A DNA stretch of 64,000 bases from Chitinophaga arvensicola (GCF_900110835.1 NZ_FOJG01000002.1:1082979-1146978), one strand, 5' to 3'; counted from the first letter of the stretch, positions 24,936-34,514 are shown. Notes: generated from the sequence alone by a model not told the origin. A program made the numbers and translations.

Positions 24936-26987
24936 TTATAGTTGCAGGCGGATGCCGCCGAAATAATTCCTGCCCGGAGCCGGATTGTAGAACCGGCTGC
25001 CCATGGCATTGAGGTCGTTGCCCAGGCTGTATTTTACATCCAGCAGGTTATCTACCCCGGCGCGCAGGGAAATATTGCAACGGCTGCGCAGCGGGAGTTT
25101 CCAGCTTACATTGGCTTGCAGCAGATGATAAGCGCCGGCCGATTCGCTGTTGGCATCGTTCAGCGGAATACTGGTGGTATAGCTATGCTGGGTATACAGG
25201 GAAAGATCCGCGGGGAATTGCCATAACAAGCTACTCACCAGTACGTGTTGTGGTACGCCGGTAACGCGGTTGCCGGAATAGTTTTTCCCGGCGCTGATAT
25301 AATCATTGAATTTGAAGTCGCTGAACGTGTAGCCTTCCTGCCACTTGATACCACGCAATACGCCATGATTGCGGGGAATCAGCAGCCACCACATGCCCTG
25401 TACTTCTATCCCTTTCTGATGGATACCGCCGGCATTGGCAAAAAATTCATTGCCGTTGTCGTCCAGCCGGCGTACAATGGCGTTCTGCATCTGGTAATAA
25501 AAGAACGCCGCGTCAAGCATTCCACGGCGATGACGGGAAAAAGCACGTAGCCCTGCTTCATAATTCCAGCCGGTTTCCGGTTGCAGGGAGGTATTGATAA
25601 TATTGTTGGAAGCGCGTACTTCGGCGGTAGCGGGTGGCGAATAGCCACGGCTCACGGTTAAGCGGCCGGCCACCAGCGGTGTGAACTCGTACGACATAGA
25701 CACGCGGGGCATCAATTGCGGCGTGAAATTCACTTTCGTATGCCCGTTGCTGTTGTAGCTGTAACCGTAGTAGTTTAAACTGGCTGCGGCTTCAAAGGTG
25801 AATGCATTTACATTCAGCTGGAAGCGGGAAAAGAAGAAGTACTGCTGGGCTTTCAATTTATCGGCTGCCTGTACGGTGTCGCGTTTACCTTGTTTATTGC
25901 CATAATTGATAACATCCGTGGTGGTTTGCTGCCATTCGGCGCCATTGAGCCATTTCCACTGCACCGGGGAAGACCGGCGCGGATCGTTGGTCCATTGGAG
26001 ATAGGTCCGGAAGCCGCCGGTATTTTCATCCCGCACTTCAAAATTCGTAATAAACGGATTCTCGAAATGGGTGTTGGTGCCGAATACGGACAATACATGT
26101 TGCAATCGTGGTGTAAACTGCGCTTCATGTACCAGTCCGCCGAGGAAAGTGCGGTTATAGATCCCGGCTTTCTGAGACACTGCGCCGCCTAAAGTCGGCG
26201 TAGCAGGCCTGGCGGCACGCGGATTGGCCTCGCTCTGTGCGAGTGTGAGGCCTCCGGGTGTGCGGTACGACAGGTCGGAGTAAAACGCCAGTAGCTTCAG
26301 GGCGTAGCCTGGTTTATATTCCCAGCGCTGGGTGGTTTGGGTATAAGACCGCTTCATGGCGGTATTATCGCGGTAGCCATCTGCCCGCTGGTATCCCTGG
26401 AACACCTGTACCTGGTAGTTCTTCCATTGCTGCTGCCAGCCGATGCTGCCATGAAACAGGCCATAGCTGCCACCTTGCAGGTTTACATTCAGGTGGGAGG
26501 TATCCGCAGGCGCCAGGTCGAGGCGTACTACCCCACCGGAGTTGGCGCCAAAGAGGCTGCCGTCTGGTCCTTTGAGTATTTCTACCCGACTGATGGCGTC
26601 CTGGTCGATGAGATTGAGATAGGTATTACCGCCCGCATCGGTGAGCGGGATATCATCTGCATAAATTTTAATATTCCGGATACCAAAAGGCGAACGGAGC
26701 AAACTACCCCTGATGGATAAACGATAACTGCCGGGGGAGCGTTCTTCCATTCGTACGCCCGGCACCATATTCATGGCGGGCAGCAGGGAAACGCTTTGCT
26801 GTAGCTGCATATCGGCGGGCGACAGGATACTCACGGCAGTGGGTACACGTTGCAGGGAGGCTTTGGAATAATAGGATTTCACCACTACTTCCGGCAACTG
26901 CTGCAGGGTATCCTGCTGGGCCTGGAGGCCGGAAGAAATGGATAGCATGGTTAATAAAATGCCCACGGGCAAAACGCTCTTTCGCAT
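24936..26987 (-). CDS. TonB-dependent outer-membrane receptor
   Basis: The 683-residue receptor has a signal peptide (1-23, ending LQAQ), a TonB-box-like PEVVVKSYY, a plug (about 30-150, containing DAISRVEILKGPDGSLFGANSGGVV) and a 22-strand barrel ending NYFGGIRLQL. It lacks the STN and carboxypeptidase-like domains of SusC proteins and has no SusD partner, so it resembles siderophore or metal-complex receptors. The substrate cannot be read from sequence. It starts 83 bases after the serine acetyltransferase stop on the same strand, with no terminator between, so joint expression with cysteine synthesis is plausible. Confidence 0.9.
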   Translation of the reverse strand: MRKSVLPVGILLTMLSISSGLQAQQDTLQQLPEVVVKSYYSKASLQRVPTAVSILSPADMQLQQSVSLLPAMNMVPGVRMEERSPGSYRLSIRGSLLRSPFGIRNIKIYADDIPLTDAGGNTYLNLIDQDAISRVEILKGPDGSLFGANSGGVVRLDLAPADTSHLNVNLQGGSYGLFHGSIGWQQQWKNYQVQVFQGYQRADGYRDNTAMKRSYTQTTQRWEYKPGYALKLLAFYSDLSYRTPGGLTLAQSEANPRAARPATPTLGGAVSQKAGIYNRTFLGGLVHEAQFTPRLQHVLSVFGTNTHFENPFITNFEVRDENTGGFRTYLQWTNDPRRSSPVQWKWLNGAEWQQTTTDVINYGNKQGKRDTVQAADKLKAQQYFFFSRFQLNVNAFTFEAAASLNYYGYSYNSNGHTKVNFTPQLMPRVSMSYEFTPLVAGRLTVSRGYSPPATAEVRASNNIINTSLQPETGWNYEAGLRAFSRHRRGMLDAAFFYYQMQNAIVRRLDDNGNEFFANAGGIHQKGIEVQGMWWLLIPRNHGVLRGIKWQEGYTFSDFKFNDYISAGKNYSGNRVTGVPQHVLVSSLLWQFPADLSLYTQHSYTTSIPLNDANSESAGAYHLLQANVSWKLPLRSRCNISLRAGVDNLLDVKYSLGNDLNAMGSRFYNPAPGRNYFGGIRLQL

Positions 26988-27070
26988 GTCAGTTAGATCT
27001 TTATCCGTTCTTGATACGGCTTAAGATATAAATATTTCTGCGAAAGCGGCCGGTATTTGTGATGTAGCGG

Positions 27071-27886
27071 CTATACGTTTGTTTTGGTGGTAATTCTCAC
27101 CTGGTGGGTATTAAACACCTGCGAAAACGGCGGAACACTTTTCGTGATAAACACACTTCCTCCGATGATACTGCTTTGCCCGATTACGGTATTGCCTCCC
27201 AGGATGGTGCTGCGGGCGTAGATAATCACGTTATCTTCTACCGTAGGATGCCTTTTTACATCCGACAGCTCTTTTGTCACGTGCAGGGCGCCGAGTGTCA
27301 CGCCCTGGTATATCACCACGTTGGACCCGATGATGCTGGTGGCGCCGATTACGATACCGGTGCCGTGGTCTATAATAAAAGGAACGTTGATACTGGCGTT
27401 GGGGTGAATATCGATACCGGTTTTGCCATGGGCGTATTCACTGATAATACGTGGCAGTACGGGTACATCGAGCCGGGTAAGTTTGTTGGCGATGCGGTAC
27501 ACGGTGATGGCGTAAAAGCCGGGATACGACACAATCACCTCGTTTACGCTGGTAGCGGCGGGGTCGTATTCATGAATTTTAGCGGCATCCTGACGGAGAT
27601 GCTGATAAATGATTCCCAACGAGTTATAAAAGGCGTTTACAATATCTTCTATAGGTACTTCTCTCGGGTCGAGGTAGCTGAGCAGGATGTTTTCCAGGTC
27701 TATCTGGTTCTTTTTCAGGATACCTTCGTAGGAGGTTTGTTTTGGGAGATGATTTCCGGGGAATAAAAATCCGACCAGATCGTTCAGCCAGGAAATGGCA
27801 TCCTGTGCGGAGGGCGTTGCCTCCCACTCTGCATGATGCGTTTTTCGCAGCAGACTGATTAATGTTTGTGTGTGCCTGTTATCCAT
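27071..27886 (-). CDS. cysE: Serine O-acetyltransferase
   Basis: The 271-residue cytoplasmic enzyme makes O-acetylserine from serine and acetyl-CoA, the first step of cysteine synthesis. The C-terminal half (about 160-265) is a left-handed parallel beta-helix built of hexapeptide repeats: GIDIHPNASINVPFIIDHGT with the catalytic Asp-His pair, GIVIGATSIIGSNVVIYQGV, and RHPTVEDNVIIYARSTILGG. The N-terminal helical part is longer than in E. coli-type short forms and fits the EpsC-like Bacteroidota group. A perfect palindrome lies 33 bases upstream of the ATG, and a TonB receptor gene follows. Confidence 0.93.
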   Translation of the reverse strand: MDNRHTQTLISLLRKTHHAEWEATPSAQDAISWLNDLVGFLFPGNHLPKQTSYEGILKKNQIDLENILLSYLDPREVPIEDIVNAFYNSLGIIYQHLRQDAAKIHEYDPAATSVNEVIVSYPGFYAITVYRIANKLTRLDVPVLPRIISEYAHGKTGIDIHPNASINVPFIIDHGTGIVIGATSIIGSNVVIYQGVTLGALHVTKELSDVKRHPTVEDNVIIYARSTILGGNTVIGQSSIIGGSVFITKSVPPFSQVFNTHQVRITTKTNV

Positions 27887-27918
27887 GGTGCGGGATTTGA
27901 CGGTAAGATATGAATAAT

Positions 27919-27933
27919 CTACTAAATTAGTAG
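27919..27933. promoter_or_regulatory. Perfect palindrome between cysE and the beta-lactamase gene (candidate operator)
   Basis: CTACTAA-A-TTAGTAG is an exact 7-1-7 inverted repeat in the 109-base divergent gap, 33 bases from the cysE start and 63 from the beta-lactamase start. Size and form fit the site of a dimeric regulator. An Rrf2-type cysteine or Fe-S regulator is a guess based on the cysE context. Confidence 0.5.
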
Positions 27934-27995
27934 GGTATTCTTTTCCGGGGCGGAAAATAAATGTTTGTCTTACTTTCGCGGTTCATCCTGTTTTT

Positions 27996-28724
27996 ATGAG
28001 AAGAGTTTTTGCTTTTATCTGCTTACTGCTGATATCCGGCAGCATTGCTGCACAGAAAAGTCCTTTCCGGATCAAGACCGCCCATCTGACCGGTAACATT
28101 TATGTATATACGTCGTATGGTGAATTTAACAATACGGTATATGCGGCCAACGCGGTTTATGCGTTAACCGACAGTGGCGTGGTGATCATCGATACGCCCT
28201 GGAGTGAAGATCAGACCCAGCAACTGCTGGATACGATTGAACAGCGGCACCACCTTAAAGTGATTGCCTGTATTGTTACGCATTTTCATGAAGACCGTAC
28301 CGCCGGGCTCAATGTCATGAAAAAACACGGCGTCATCACCTACAGCACCGCCCTTACAAAAGAATTGTGCAAAGAACATAACAATCCGCAGGCAGAACGC
28401 ACCATTCGTAACGATGTTCACCATAATATTGATGGACTTAAATTACAAACCTTCTTCCCCGGTGAAGGTCATTCCAAAGACAATATCGTGGTGTGGTTCC
28501 CGCAGTCCAAAGTATTATACGGCGGTTGCTTCATCAAAAGTGCAGAAGCCAAAGACATCGGCAATGTGGCAGATGGCAATGTGAAAGCGTGGCCGGCCAG
28601 CCTGGCACGCGTGAAAAAGCAATTCCCGAATCCGAAATATGTGATCCCGGGGCACGACGACTGGCATGGAACGGTGAAAGCGATCATGGGGCGTACGACG
28701 GAACTGGTGAATCAACAGCGCTGA
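27996..28724 (+). CDS. Subclass B1 metallo-beta-lactamase
   Basis: The 242-residue periplasmic enzyme has a signal peptide (about 1-20, ending SIAAQ). All six zinc ligands of subclass B1 are present: His, His and Asp in THFHEDRTAG, His in GEGHSKDNIVVW, Cys in LYGGCFIKS and His in VIPGHDDWHG. The Lys after the Cys ligand (CFIKS) that binds the drug carboxylate in B1 enzymes is also kept, as is the GNVADGNVKAWP segment. It therefore should hydrolyse penicillins, cephalosporins and carbapenems, as chromosomal enzymes of environmental Bacteroidota (BlaB, IND, CGB types) do. It is transcribed alone, divergent from cysE. There are no mobile element signs, so it is probably intrinsic. Confidence 0.9.
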   Translation: MRRVFAFICLLLISGSIAAQKSPFRIKTAHLTGNIYVYTSYGEFNNTVYAANAVYALTDSGVVIIDTPWSEDQTQQLLDTIEQRHHLKVIACIVTHFHEDRTAGLNVMKKHGVITYSTALTKELCKEHNNPQAERTIRNDVHHNIDGLKLQTFFPGEGHSKDNIVVWFPQSKVLYGGCFIKSAEAKDIGNVADGNVKAWPASLARVKKQFPNPKYVIPGHDDWHGTVKAIMGRTTELVNQQR

Positions 28725-28878
28725 TGTTCAACTTGCACAAAACACTGATACGGGATTACTTATCTCCTGCAACTTACCTACCTGGCAATTTCACTTTATA
28801 AACAGCCGGCTTGTTTTATATTTATCATCAGGAACTACATCAAATAGATCACACTAAACAACTGAAATTCAGACTTAT

Positions 28879-31359
28879 ATGAAACCCGCCTGGCTTAAAT
28901 CCTTCCTCCCTCATCTATGCGCCATCGCCCTCTTTGTAGCCCTGGCTTTCCTGTTTTGCAGCCCTGTGCTGGAAGGAAAACAGCTGCTGCAATCGGACAT
29001 GATGCATTACAAAGGCATGCAGAAAGAGGCCGCAGATTACTACGAAAAAACAGGCGACATTCCCTTGTGGAGCAACAGCATGTTTGGCGGGATGCCCACA
29101 TTTGTTACTTATACCGGTCCGTCTACCAACAAAGTAGGTGTGCTGAACCGGCTCTTTACCCTCTACCTGCCAAACCCGGTAGACATGCTTTTCATTCTGA
29201 TGGCTGGTATGTATGTATTGCTTTGTGTGCTCCGCTTCCGGTATTGGATAAGACTGATGGGCGCCATTGCCTATGGGTTTGCCACTTTTACCATTGTAAG
29301 TATTGATGCGGGGCATATCACCAAGGCAATGAGCATGGCTTACATTGCACCTGTGCTTGCCGGGATCATCCTCACTTACCGCAAACAATACCTTGCCGGC
29401 GGATGCCTGACGGCATTGTCCGCAGCGGTACAGATCTATAACAACCACCCGCAGATCACTTATTATACCGGTATCATTGCCTTGTGCCTGGCCGTGGCGG
29501 CAGCGGTAGAAGCCTTCCGGCAAAAGGAACTGCCAGCCTTTGCAAAAGCCTCCGCAGTGTTGCTGATAGCAGGCGTAATGGCTATTCTGCCTGCCATGGA
29601 CAACCTGCTGATCATGAAAGAGTATACCCAATATACGATCCGTGGCAGTCAGTCGGAATTATCACTTAACCAACAAGACAGGAACAATAAGAAATCTACC
29701 GGTCTTGATATCAGCTATGCATTCCAGTGGAGCTATGGCAAGGGGGAAACCTTTACCTTATTATTACCCCACCTGGTAGGTGGTTCCAGCTCTGAAAAAT
29801 TATCTACCTCTTCGCATGTATACCAGACACTCACCGATATCGGCGTGCCTCCCGCGCAGGCGGCCAAAGCGGTAGAACAACCCTCCTGGCAATTGTACTG
29901 GGGTGCGCAGCCCTTCACCGAAGGACCTGTTTACATCGGTGCTATTATCTGTTTTCTCTTTGTACTGGGGCTGTTTATCGTAGACAGCTGGCACAAATGG
30001 TGGCTGATCGCTGCTACGCTCATAGGTATTGTACTCAGCTGGGGGGCCAATTTCCCGGCGGTAAACGACTTCCTGTTTTATCATCTCCCGTTATACAACA
30101 AATTCCGCGCACCCACTATGGCGCTGGTCATTCCACAGGTAACGATGGTGATCCTTGCCTGTTGGGGGCTGGAAGAACTGGTGTCGGGTAAACAGACCAA
30201 AGCCGAACAACAGCAACACCTGAAACTGGCGTTGTTTGTTACCGGCGGACTGGTACTGCTGCTGGCCGTAGGCGGCAGCCTGCTTTATGGATTCGCCGGC
30301 CCCGCAGATACTTCCTTTATGAACCGCTACGCACCGATGCTCGGAGGGGAAGTACCCGCAGCACGACTGCTGGGCGCCCTCAAACAGGACCGCAGCAGCG
30401 CCTTGCAGGCAGATGGTATCCGTGCACTGGTACTGATCATTATTGCATTCGCGGCATTGTGGTTCTTCCTGAAAGGAAAACTGAAACCGGAGTACGCGCT
30501 GGGCATTGTGACCTTCGCCGTATGGTTTGATCTTACCCAGATTGATAAATTGTATATCAACGAAGACAGCTTCCGGGAAGTAGCGCAACTCGATAACCAC
30601 ATCTCTCCTTCTGCGGCCGACGAAATGATATTGCAGGATAAAGATCCATATTACCGCGTACTCAATGCCACTACCAACCCGTTCCTGGATGCCAATACCA
30701 GCTACTTTCATAAATCCGTAGGCGGGCAAAGTCCGGCGAAACTCTGGATCTATGAAGACCTGATTGAACACCAGCTGAGCAAAAATAATATGGCCGTATT
30801 CAATATGCTGAACACCCGTTACTTCATTGTACCGGATCAAAAAACCGGTCAGCCGATTGCGCAACGCAACCCCGGCGCCCTCGGCAATGCCTGGTTTGTC
30901 AAAACCATTCAATGGGTACCGGATGCCAATGCGGAAATGCAGGCGCTGGATCATTTTAACCCGGCTGATACTGTGGTGATTGATCGCCGCTTTCAAAAGG
31001 AAGTTGGCTCGCTGCAACCGGTGGCCGACAGCAACGCGCATATTACGCTTGATAAATATAGTCTCAACGACCTCACCTATACCACGCAAAACAGCGGCGC
31101 CGGTCTGGCCGTATTCTCCGATATCTATTACCCCGCCGGCTGGAAAGCTTTTATAGATGGGAAAGAAACACCTATTCTGCGGGTCAACTATGCACTGCGT
31201 GGCCTCCTGGTACCAGCAGGTAAACATCAGGTGTTGTTCAAATTTGAGCCTGCCACCTTCTTCCTCGGAAGAAGGATATCCGGCATCTCTTCTATTATAT
31301 TGTTGATAGGTGTGGCAGCAGGATTTATCTGGACCTGGAGAAAATCCCTGGCGAAATAA
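28879..31359 (+). CDS. YfhO-family multispanning membrane protein
   Basis: The 826-residue protein has about twelve hydrophobic helices in residues 15-530 and a final one at about 795-815, with a large extracytoplasmic domain between. Typical features are LQSDMMHYKGMQKEAADYY near the start, SNSMFGGMPTF, and GHITKAMSMAYIAP, as in the DUF6080/YfhO group related to GT-C glycosyltransferases. B. subtilis YfhO is linked to glycosylation of teichoic acids. In Bacteroidota the acceptor is unknown. The conserved acidic residue early in the first loop (QSD) could be the GT-C catalytic Asp. It is a single-gene unit with 154 bases of plain sequence in front. Confidence 0.85.
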   Translation: MKPAWLKSFLPHLCAIALFVALAFLFCSPVLEGKQLLQSDMMHYKGMQKEAADYYEKTGDIPLWSNSMFGGMPTFVTYTGPSTNKVGVLNRLFTLYLPNPVDMLFILMAGMYVLLCVLRFRYWIRLMGAIAYGFATFTIVSIDAGHITKAMSMAYIAPVLAGIILTYRKQYLAGGCLTALSAAVQIYNNHPQITYYTGIIALCLAVAAAVEAFRQKELPAFAKASAVLLIAGVMAILPAMDNLLIMKEYTQYTIRGSQSELSLNQQDRNNKKSTGLDISYAFQWSYGKGETFTLLLPHLVGGSSSEKLSTSSHVYQTLTDIGVPPAQAAKAVEQPSWQLYWGAQPFTEGPVYIGAIICFLFVLGLFIVDSWHKWWLIAATLIGIVLSWGANFPAVNDFLFYHLPLYNKFRAPTMALVIPQVTMVILACWGLEELVSGKQTKAEQQQHLKLALFVTGGLVLLLAVGGSLLYGFAGPADTSFMNRYAPMLGGEVPAARLLGALKQDRSSALQADGIRALVLIIIAFAALWFFLKGKLKPEYALGIVTFAVWFDLTQIDKLYINEDSFREVAQLDNHISPSAADEMILQDKDPYYRVLNATTNPFLDANTSYFHKSVGGQSPAKLWIYEDLIEHQLSKNNMAVFNMLNTRYFIVPDQKTGQPIAQRNPGALGNAWFVKTIQWVPDANAEMQALDHFNPADTVVIDRRFQKEVGSLQPVADSNAHITLDKYSLNDLTYTTQNSGAGLAVFSDIYYPAGWKAFIDGKETPILRVNYALRGLLVPAGKHQVLFKFEPATFFLGRRISGISSIILLIGVAAGFIWTWRKSLAK

Positions 31360-31470
31360 AACAAAACGGTTTTCATCACACAGAAAGTCCGTTCTGTCAC
31401 ATTTCGGGAAAGTGACCCATGCACTAAGCTATTTTTGAGCAGTAAGCCACTGATTCCAAAATAACAACGC

Positions 31471-31623
31471 ATGAAAACTATATACCTGCTCTTCTCTGCC
31501 TCCTTCTCCCTGTTCTTTCTCAGCCAGTGCAGGAAAGGAGGAGGCACGATGAGAGGGGTACATGCGCAAAGGAAACAACAGATGATCTCCGGCGATGGCT
31601 GTATAGCAGCATCAGGTTTTTAA
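31471..31623 (+). CDS. Small lipoprotein, 50 residues, unknown
   Basis: A short frame begins MKTIYLLFSASFSLFFLSQC, an N-terminal Lys, a hydrophobic stretch and a lipobox-like LSQC with Cys20, followed by RKGGG and a polar tail ending in a Gly- and Ala-containing segment. The mature peptide would have only about 31 residues. It ends 21 bases before the FtsX-type permease gene and so may be its companion. Entericidin-like or gene-lead peptides have this size, but no family is recognised. The call rests on the signal sequence and position. Confidence 0.5.
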   Translation: MKTIYLLFSASFSLFFLSQCRKGGGTMRGVHAQRKQQMISGDGCIAASGF

Positions 31624-31644
31624 TATGCTACAAAACATTCCCCT

Positions 31645-33993
31645 ATGTTGAAAAACTATTTCAGACACGGATGGAGAAATCTCCTGCAAAACAAGCTATC
31701 CACCTTAATCAATATCGGCGGCCTTTCTATAGGGCTGGCCACAGGTATTATTATCCTGCTATGGGTGCAGGAAGAATTCAGTTTTGATACCTTTCACCAC
31801 AACAAAGCCAGCATTTACCAGCTGATGAGCAACCAGTACCGCGCAGGACGCTGGTCCACCGGCGCCTCCATGCCCGGACCGCTGGCGGCAAAATTAAAAC
31901 AGGAATACCCGGAAGTAAAATACGCTGCGCGACAGGCATACGGCGGCCAGCAATTGTTGGGGACCGGTGATAAAAGTATCTATCAGCAAAGCATATACGT
32001 AGATCCGGAATACTTCAACATCTTTACATTTCCGGCTATTTCAGGCAACCCTGCTGCGGCGCTGCAGGACCCCGGCGCCATTGTGCTTACCGCCAGTGCA
32101 GCACAGCGGCTGTTCGGCGATAAAGATCCTGTTGGCAATATTATCCGGCATAATAATCAGCACGACCTGCGGGTAGCAGCGGTGATCCGTGATGTACCAT
32201 TCACCAGTTCCACTCAATTTGACGTAGTACTCCCCTTCCGCCTTTATGAACTGGAGAATGCCAGCTGGATTGACCACTGGGACAACAACAGCCTGGCAAC
32301 CTTTGCGCTGATGCAACCCGAAAGTGATATTGCCGGCTTCAACCAAAAACTGAAACACCTGGTGCGCCCCGGCGAAACGGATACCACCAGTTTCCTGTTC
32401 GCTTATCCCTTTACCTCCCTGCATCTGTATGGTGGTTTCAGAAACGGGCAGCAAAGCGGTGGCCGTATAGAGATCATGATGCTGTTGGGTACCATCGGGT
32501 TATTTATTCTGCTGATCGCCTGCATCAATTTCATGAACCTCTCTACCGCCCGGGCTGAACGCCGGGCGCGGGAAGTGGGCGTCCGTAAAGCGCTCGGGGC
32601 GTCCAGCCGAACGCTCATTTTGCAGTTCCTCGTAGAAGCCTTGCTGATCACCTTTGGCGCACTGCTGGTAGGCATATTGCTGGCCCGGCTGGCCATTCCT
32701 CCCCTGAACCGTTTGTCGGGCAAGCACATTGATTTCAGTTTACTGAACTGGCAGATCAGCCTGGGACTGTTGTTCCTGCTGCTGTTTACCGGCCTGGTAG
32801 CGGGTAGTTACCCCGCCTTTTTCCTCAGCAGTTTTCAACCGGTGAAGGTATTAAAGGGAGTGATCACCGCTCATAAAGGTGGTGGTCTCTTTCGCAAAGG
32901 CCTGGTTACTTTTCAGTTTATGATTTCTATATTCCTGATCATTTCTACCATCGTTATTTACCGGCAGTTACAATATGGAGAAAACCGCCCGGTAGGATAC
33001 AACCAGGACCATCTATTGGAAATACCCGCCCGTGGCGATATGGCCAATAAATTTACAGTACTGCGGGATGATCTGTTGCGTATTCCAGAAATAGAAAGTG
33101 TGTCGGCCGGATCAGACGACCTGCTGCGATTTGGCGGTGCTACCGACGGCATTAACTGGCCGGGCAAAACACCGGATCAGAACTTTTTCATGACCATTAC
33201 CTGGGTGCAATACGACTGGGTAAAAACAGCCGGGCTGCAACTGGCCGCAGGCCGCGATTTCAGCAATGCCTTCGGCAGCGACTCCGTGGGATGCCTGGTA
33301 AATGAAGCCGCCGTAAAGAAAATGGGACTGAAGGAACCGGTGATCGGCACCCTGTTGGGCAAAGATCCTATTATTGGAGTGGTGAAAGATTTTGTGGCGA
33401 ATGATCCGTATAAATCGCCCGAACCCATGGTGGTATATTTGGGTACCGGCTCCATGAGCCACTTCTTTATACGCCTGCGAAAAACGGACAATCCACAGCC
33501 GGCGTTGAGGAAGATTGAAGCGGCTATTAAAAAGAGCAACCCGCAATTTCCTTTTGAATTTAATTTTGTAAAAGCTTCCTATCAGAAAATGTTTACCGGG
33601 GTAAGGTCTTCCGGGTTCATGCTGAACTGGACCAGCAGTCTGGCTATCCTGATTTCCTGCCTGGGGCTGTTCGGCCTTTCCACCTACCTGGCGGAAAGAC
33701 GTACCAAGGAAATAGGTATCCGTAAAATTATGGGCGCCAGTGCCGGCAAGATCTGGTATATGCTGGCGAAAGAATTCCTGAAACCGGTATTCATTGCCTT
33801 CCTGATAACGGTGCCGCTGGCCACACTGGCCATGCAACAATTCCTGCATAATATTGATTACCGCATATCACTGCAGTGGTGGATGTTTGCCGTAGCGGGT
33901 ATCGTTACCACGATGATTGCGCTGGTCACTGTTAGTTACCAGGGCATGAAAGCGGCCGGTGCAAATCCCGTAAGGGCGTTGCAGTCGGAATAA
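31645..33993 (+). CDS. FtsX/MacB-type ABC permease without ATPase gene
   Basis: The 782-residue membrane protein has a helix near 20-42, a large MacB periplasmic core domain, three helices in the middle (about 280-420), a second periplasmic domain and three final helices. FtsX motifs are ERRAREVGVRKALGASS and ERRTKEIGIRKIMGASAGK, one in each half. It therefore looks like two fused FtsX halves. Many Chitinophagaceae encode families of such orphan permeases that mechanically move cell-surface lipoproteins or drugs with an ATPase encoded elsewhere. It ends 5 bases from the convergent response regulator stop. A second paralogue lies at 53868-56252. Confidence 0.88.
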   Translation: MLKNYFRHGWRNLLQNKLSTLINIGGLSIGLATGIIILLWVQEEFSFDTFHHNKASIYQLMSNQYRAGRWSTGASMPGPLAAKLKQEYPEVKYAARQAYGGQQLLGTGDKSIYQQSIYVDPEYFNIFTFPAISGNPAAALQDPGAIVLTASAAQRLFGDKDPVGNIIRHNNQHDLRVAAVIRDVPFTSSTQFDVVLPFRLYELENASWIDHWDNNSLATFALMQPESDIAGFNQKLKHLVRPGETDTTSFLFAYPFTSLHLYGGFRNGQQSGGRIEIMMLLGTIGLFILLIACINFMNLSTARAERRAREVGVRKALGASSRTLILQFLVEALLITFGALLVGILLARLAIPPLNRLSGKHIDFSLLNWQISLGLLFLLLFTGLVAGSYPAFFLSSFQPVKVLKGVITAHKGGGLFRKGLVTFQFMISIFLIISTIVIYRQLQYGENRPVGYNQDHLLEIPARGDMANKFTVLRDDLLRIPEIESVSAGSDDLLRFGGATDGINWPGKTPDQNFFMTITWVQYDWVKTAGLQLAAGRDFSNAFGSDSVGCLVNEAAVKKMGLKEPVIGTLLGKDPIIGVVKDFVANDPYKSPEPMVVYLGTGSMSHFFIRLRKTDNPQPALRKIEAAIKKSNPQFPFEFNFVKASYQKMFTGVRSSGFMLNWTSSLAILISCLGLFGLSTYLAERRTKEIGIRKIMGASAGKIWYMLAKEFLKPVFIAFLITVPLATLAMQQFLHNIDYRISLQWWMFAVAGIVTTMIALVTVSYQGMKAAGANPVRALQSE

Positions 33994-33998
33994 GCAGA

Positions 33999-34514
33999 TC
34001 AGGAATGTGTAAGGAGATGTTCCGGTGCTTCCAGCAAGGACTGGGTTTGCAGTAACATCTCTTTCATCTTCATTTTGAAACGGGTAGCGGCAGAAGCTTC
34101 ATCAGGCACCACAATTTCCTGCAACTCGCTCTGGAAGAGTACTTTCAGGTTTCCTTTCAGTTTATACAGATCGCTTTGTTTGGCCAGTCCTGCAGCAAAA
34201 CCTGCTTCCCGGATAGCTTGTTGCTGTTCAGGTGCAAAGGAAGGTGCATACCAGATAACGGGGACCTGTTTCAGCCGTTTGATTTTTCTCAGCTCCCGCA
34301 GGAAGTGAGGTGCTTCATCGGAAGGCAGAAGGCTGTCGAGGAAAATGTAGTCGGGGGGGAGACCGGCATGTTTTTTAAGATAGTCCAGTGCTTTGCTGGT
34401 ATTATCCTGAGAAATACATGCCTTGCTTACGTTTAAGAGGTCCAGTGCAAGATAGAACTGATTACGCCGGTCGCGGTCCGGATCAATTAATAAGCTGATG
34501 ATTTTTTCACTCAT
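33999..34514 (-). CDS. Single-domain response regulator receiver protein
   Basis: The 171-residue protein is a receiver domain with a short tail. The acidic pocket is LIDPDRD at about 7-13, the phosphoacceptor Asp lies in DYIFLDSLLP, and the conserved Thr/Ser and Lys positions are less clear (VIWYAPS, GLAKQSD). No DNA-binding domain is seen, so it would act by protein contact. The longer frame from 34664 would start upstream of a perfect promoter, so MSEKIISLL at 34514 is preferred. The PAS kinase upstream (165 bases away) is the obvious partner, but the intervening promoter shows separate expression too. Confidence 0.8.
   Translation of the reverse strand: MSEKIISLLIDPDRDRRNQFYLALDLLNVSKACISQDNTSKALDYLKKHAGLPPDYIFLDSLLPSDEAPHFLRELRKIKRLKQVPVIWYAPSFAPEQQQAIREAGFAAGLAKQSDLYKLKGNLKVLFQSELQEIVVPDEASAATRFKMKMKEMLLQTQSLLEAPEHLLTHS

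Noticed and set aside
27996..28724. Glyoxalase II or generic MBL-fold hydrolase for the metallo-beta-lactamase
   Set aside because: The fifth zinc ligand is Cys in GGCFIKS with the following Lys, and the motif spacing is that of B1 beta-lactamases rather than glyoxalases.
27996..28724. Horizontal island carrying the beta-lactamase
   Set aside because: There are no repeats, integrase, transposase or tRNA next to it, and base composition looks like its neighbours.
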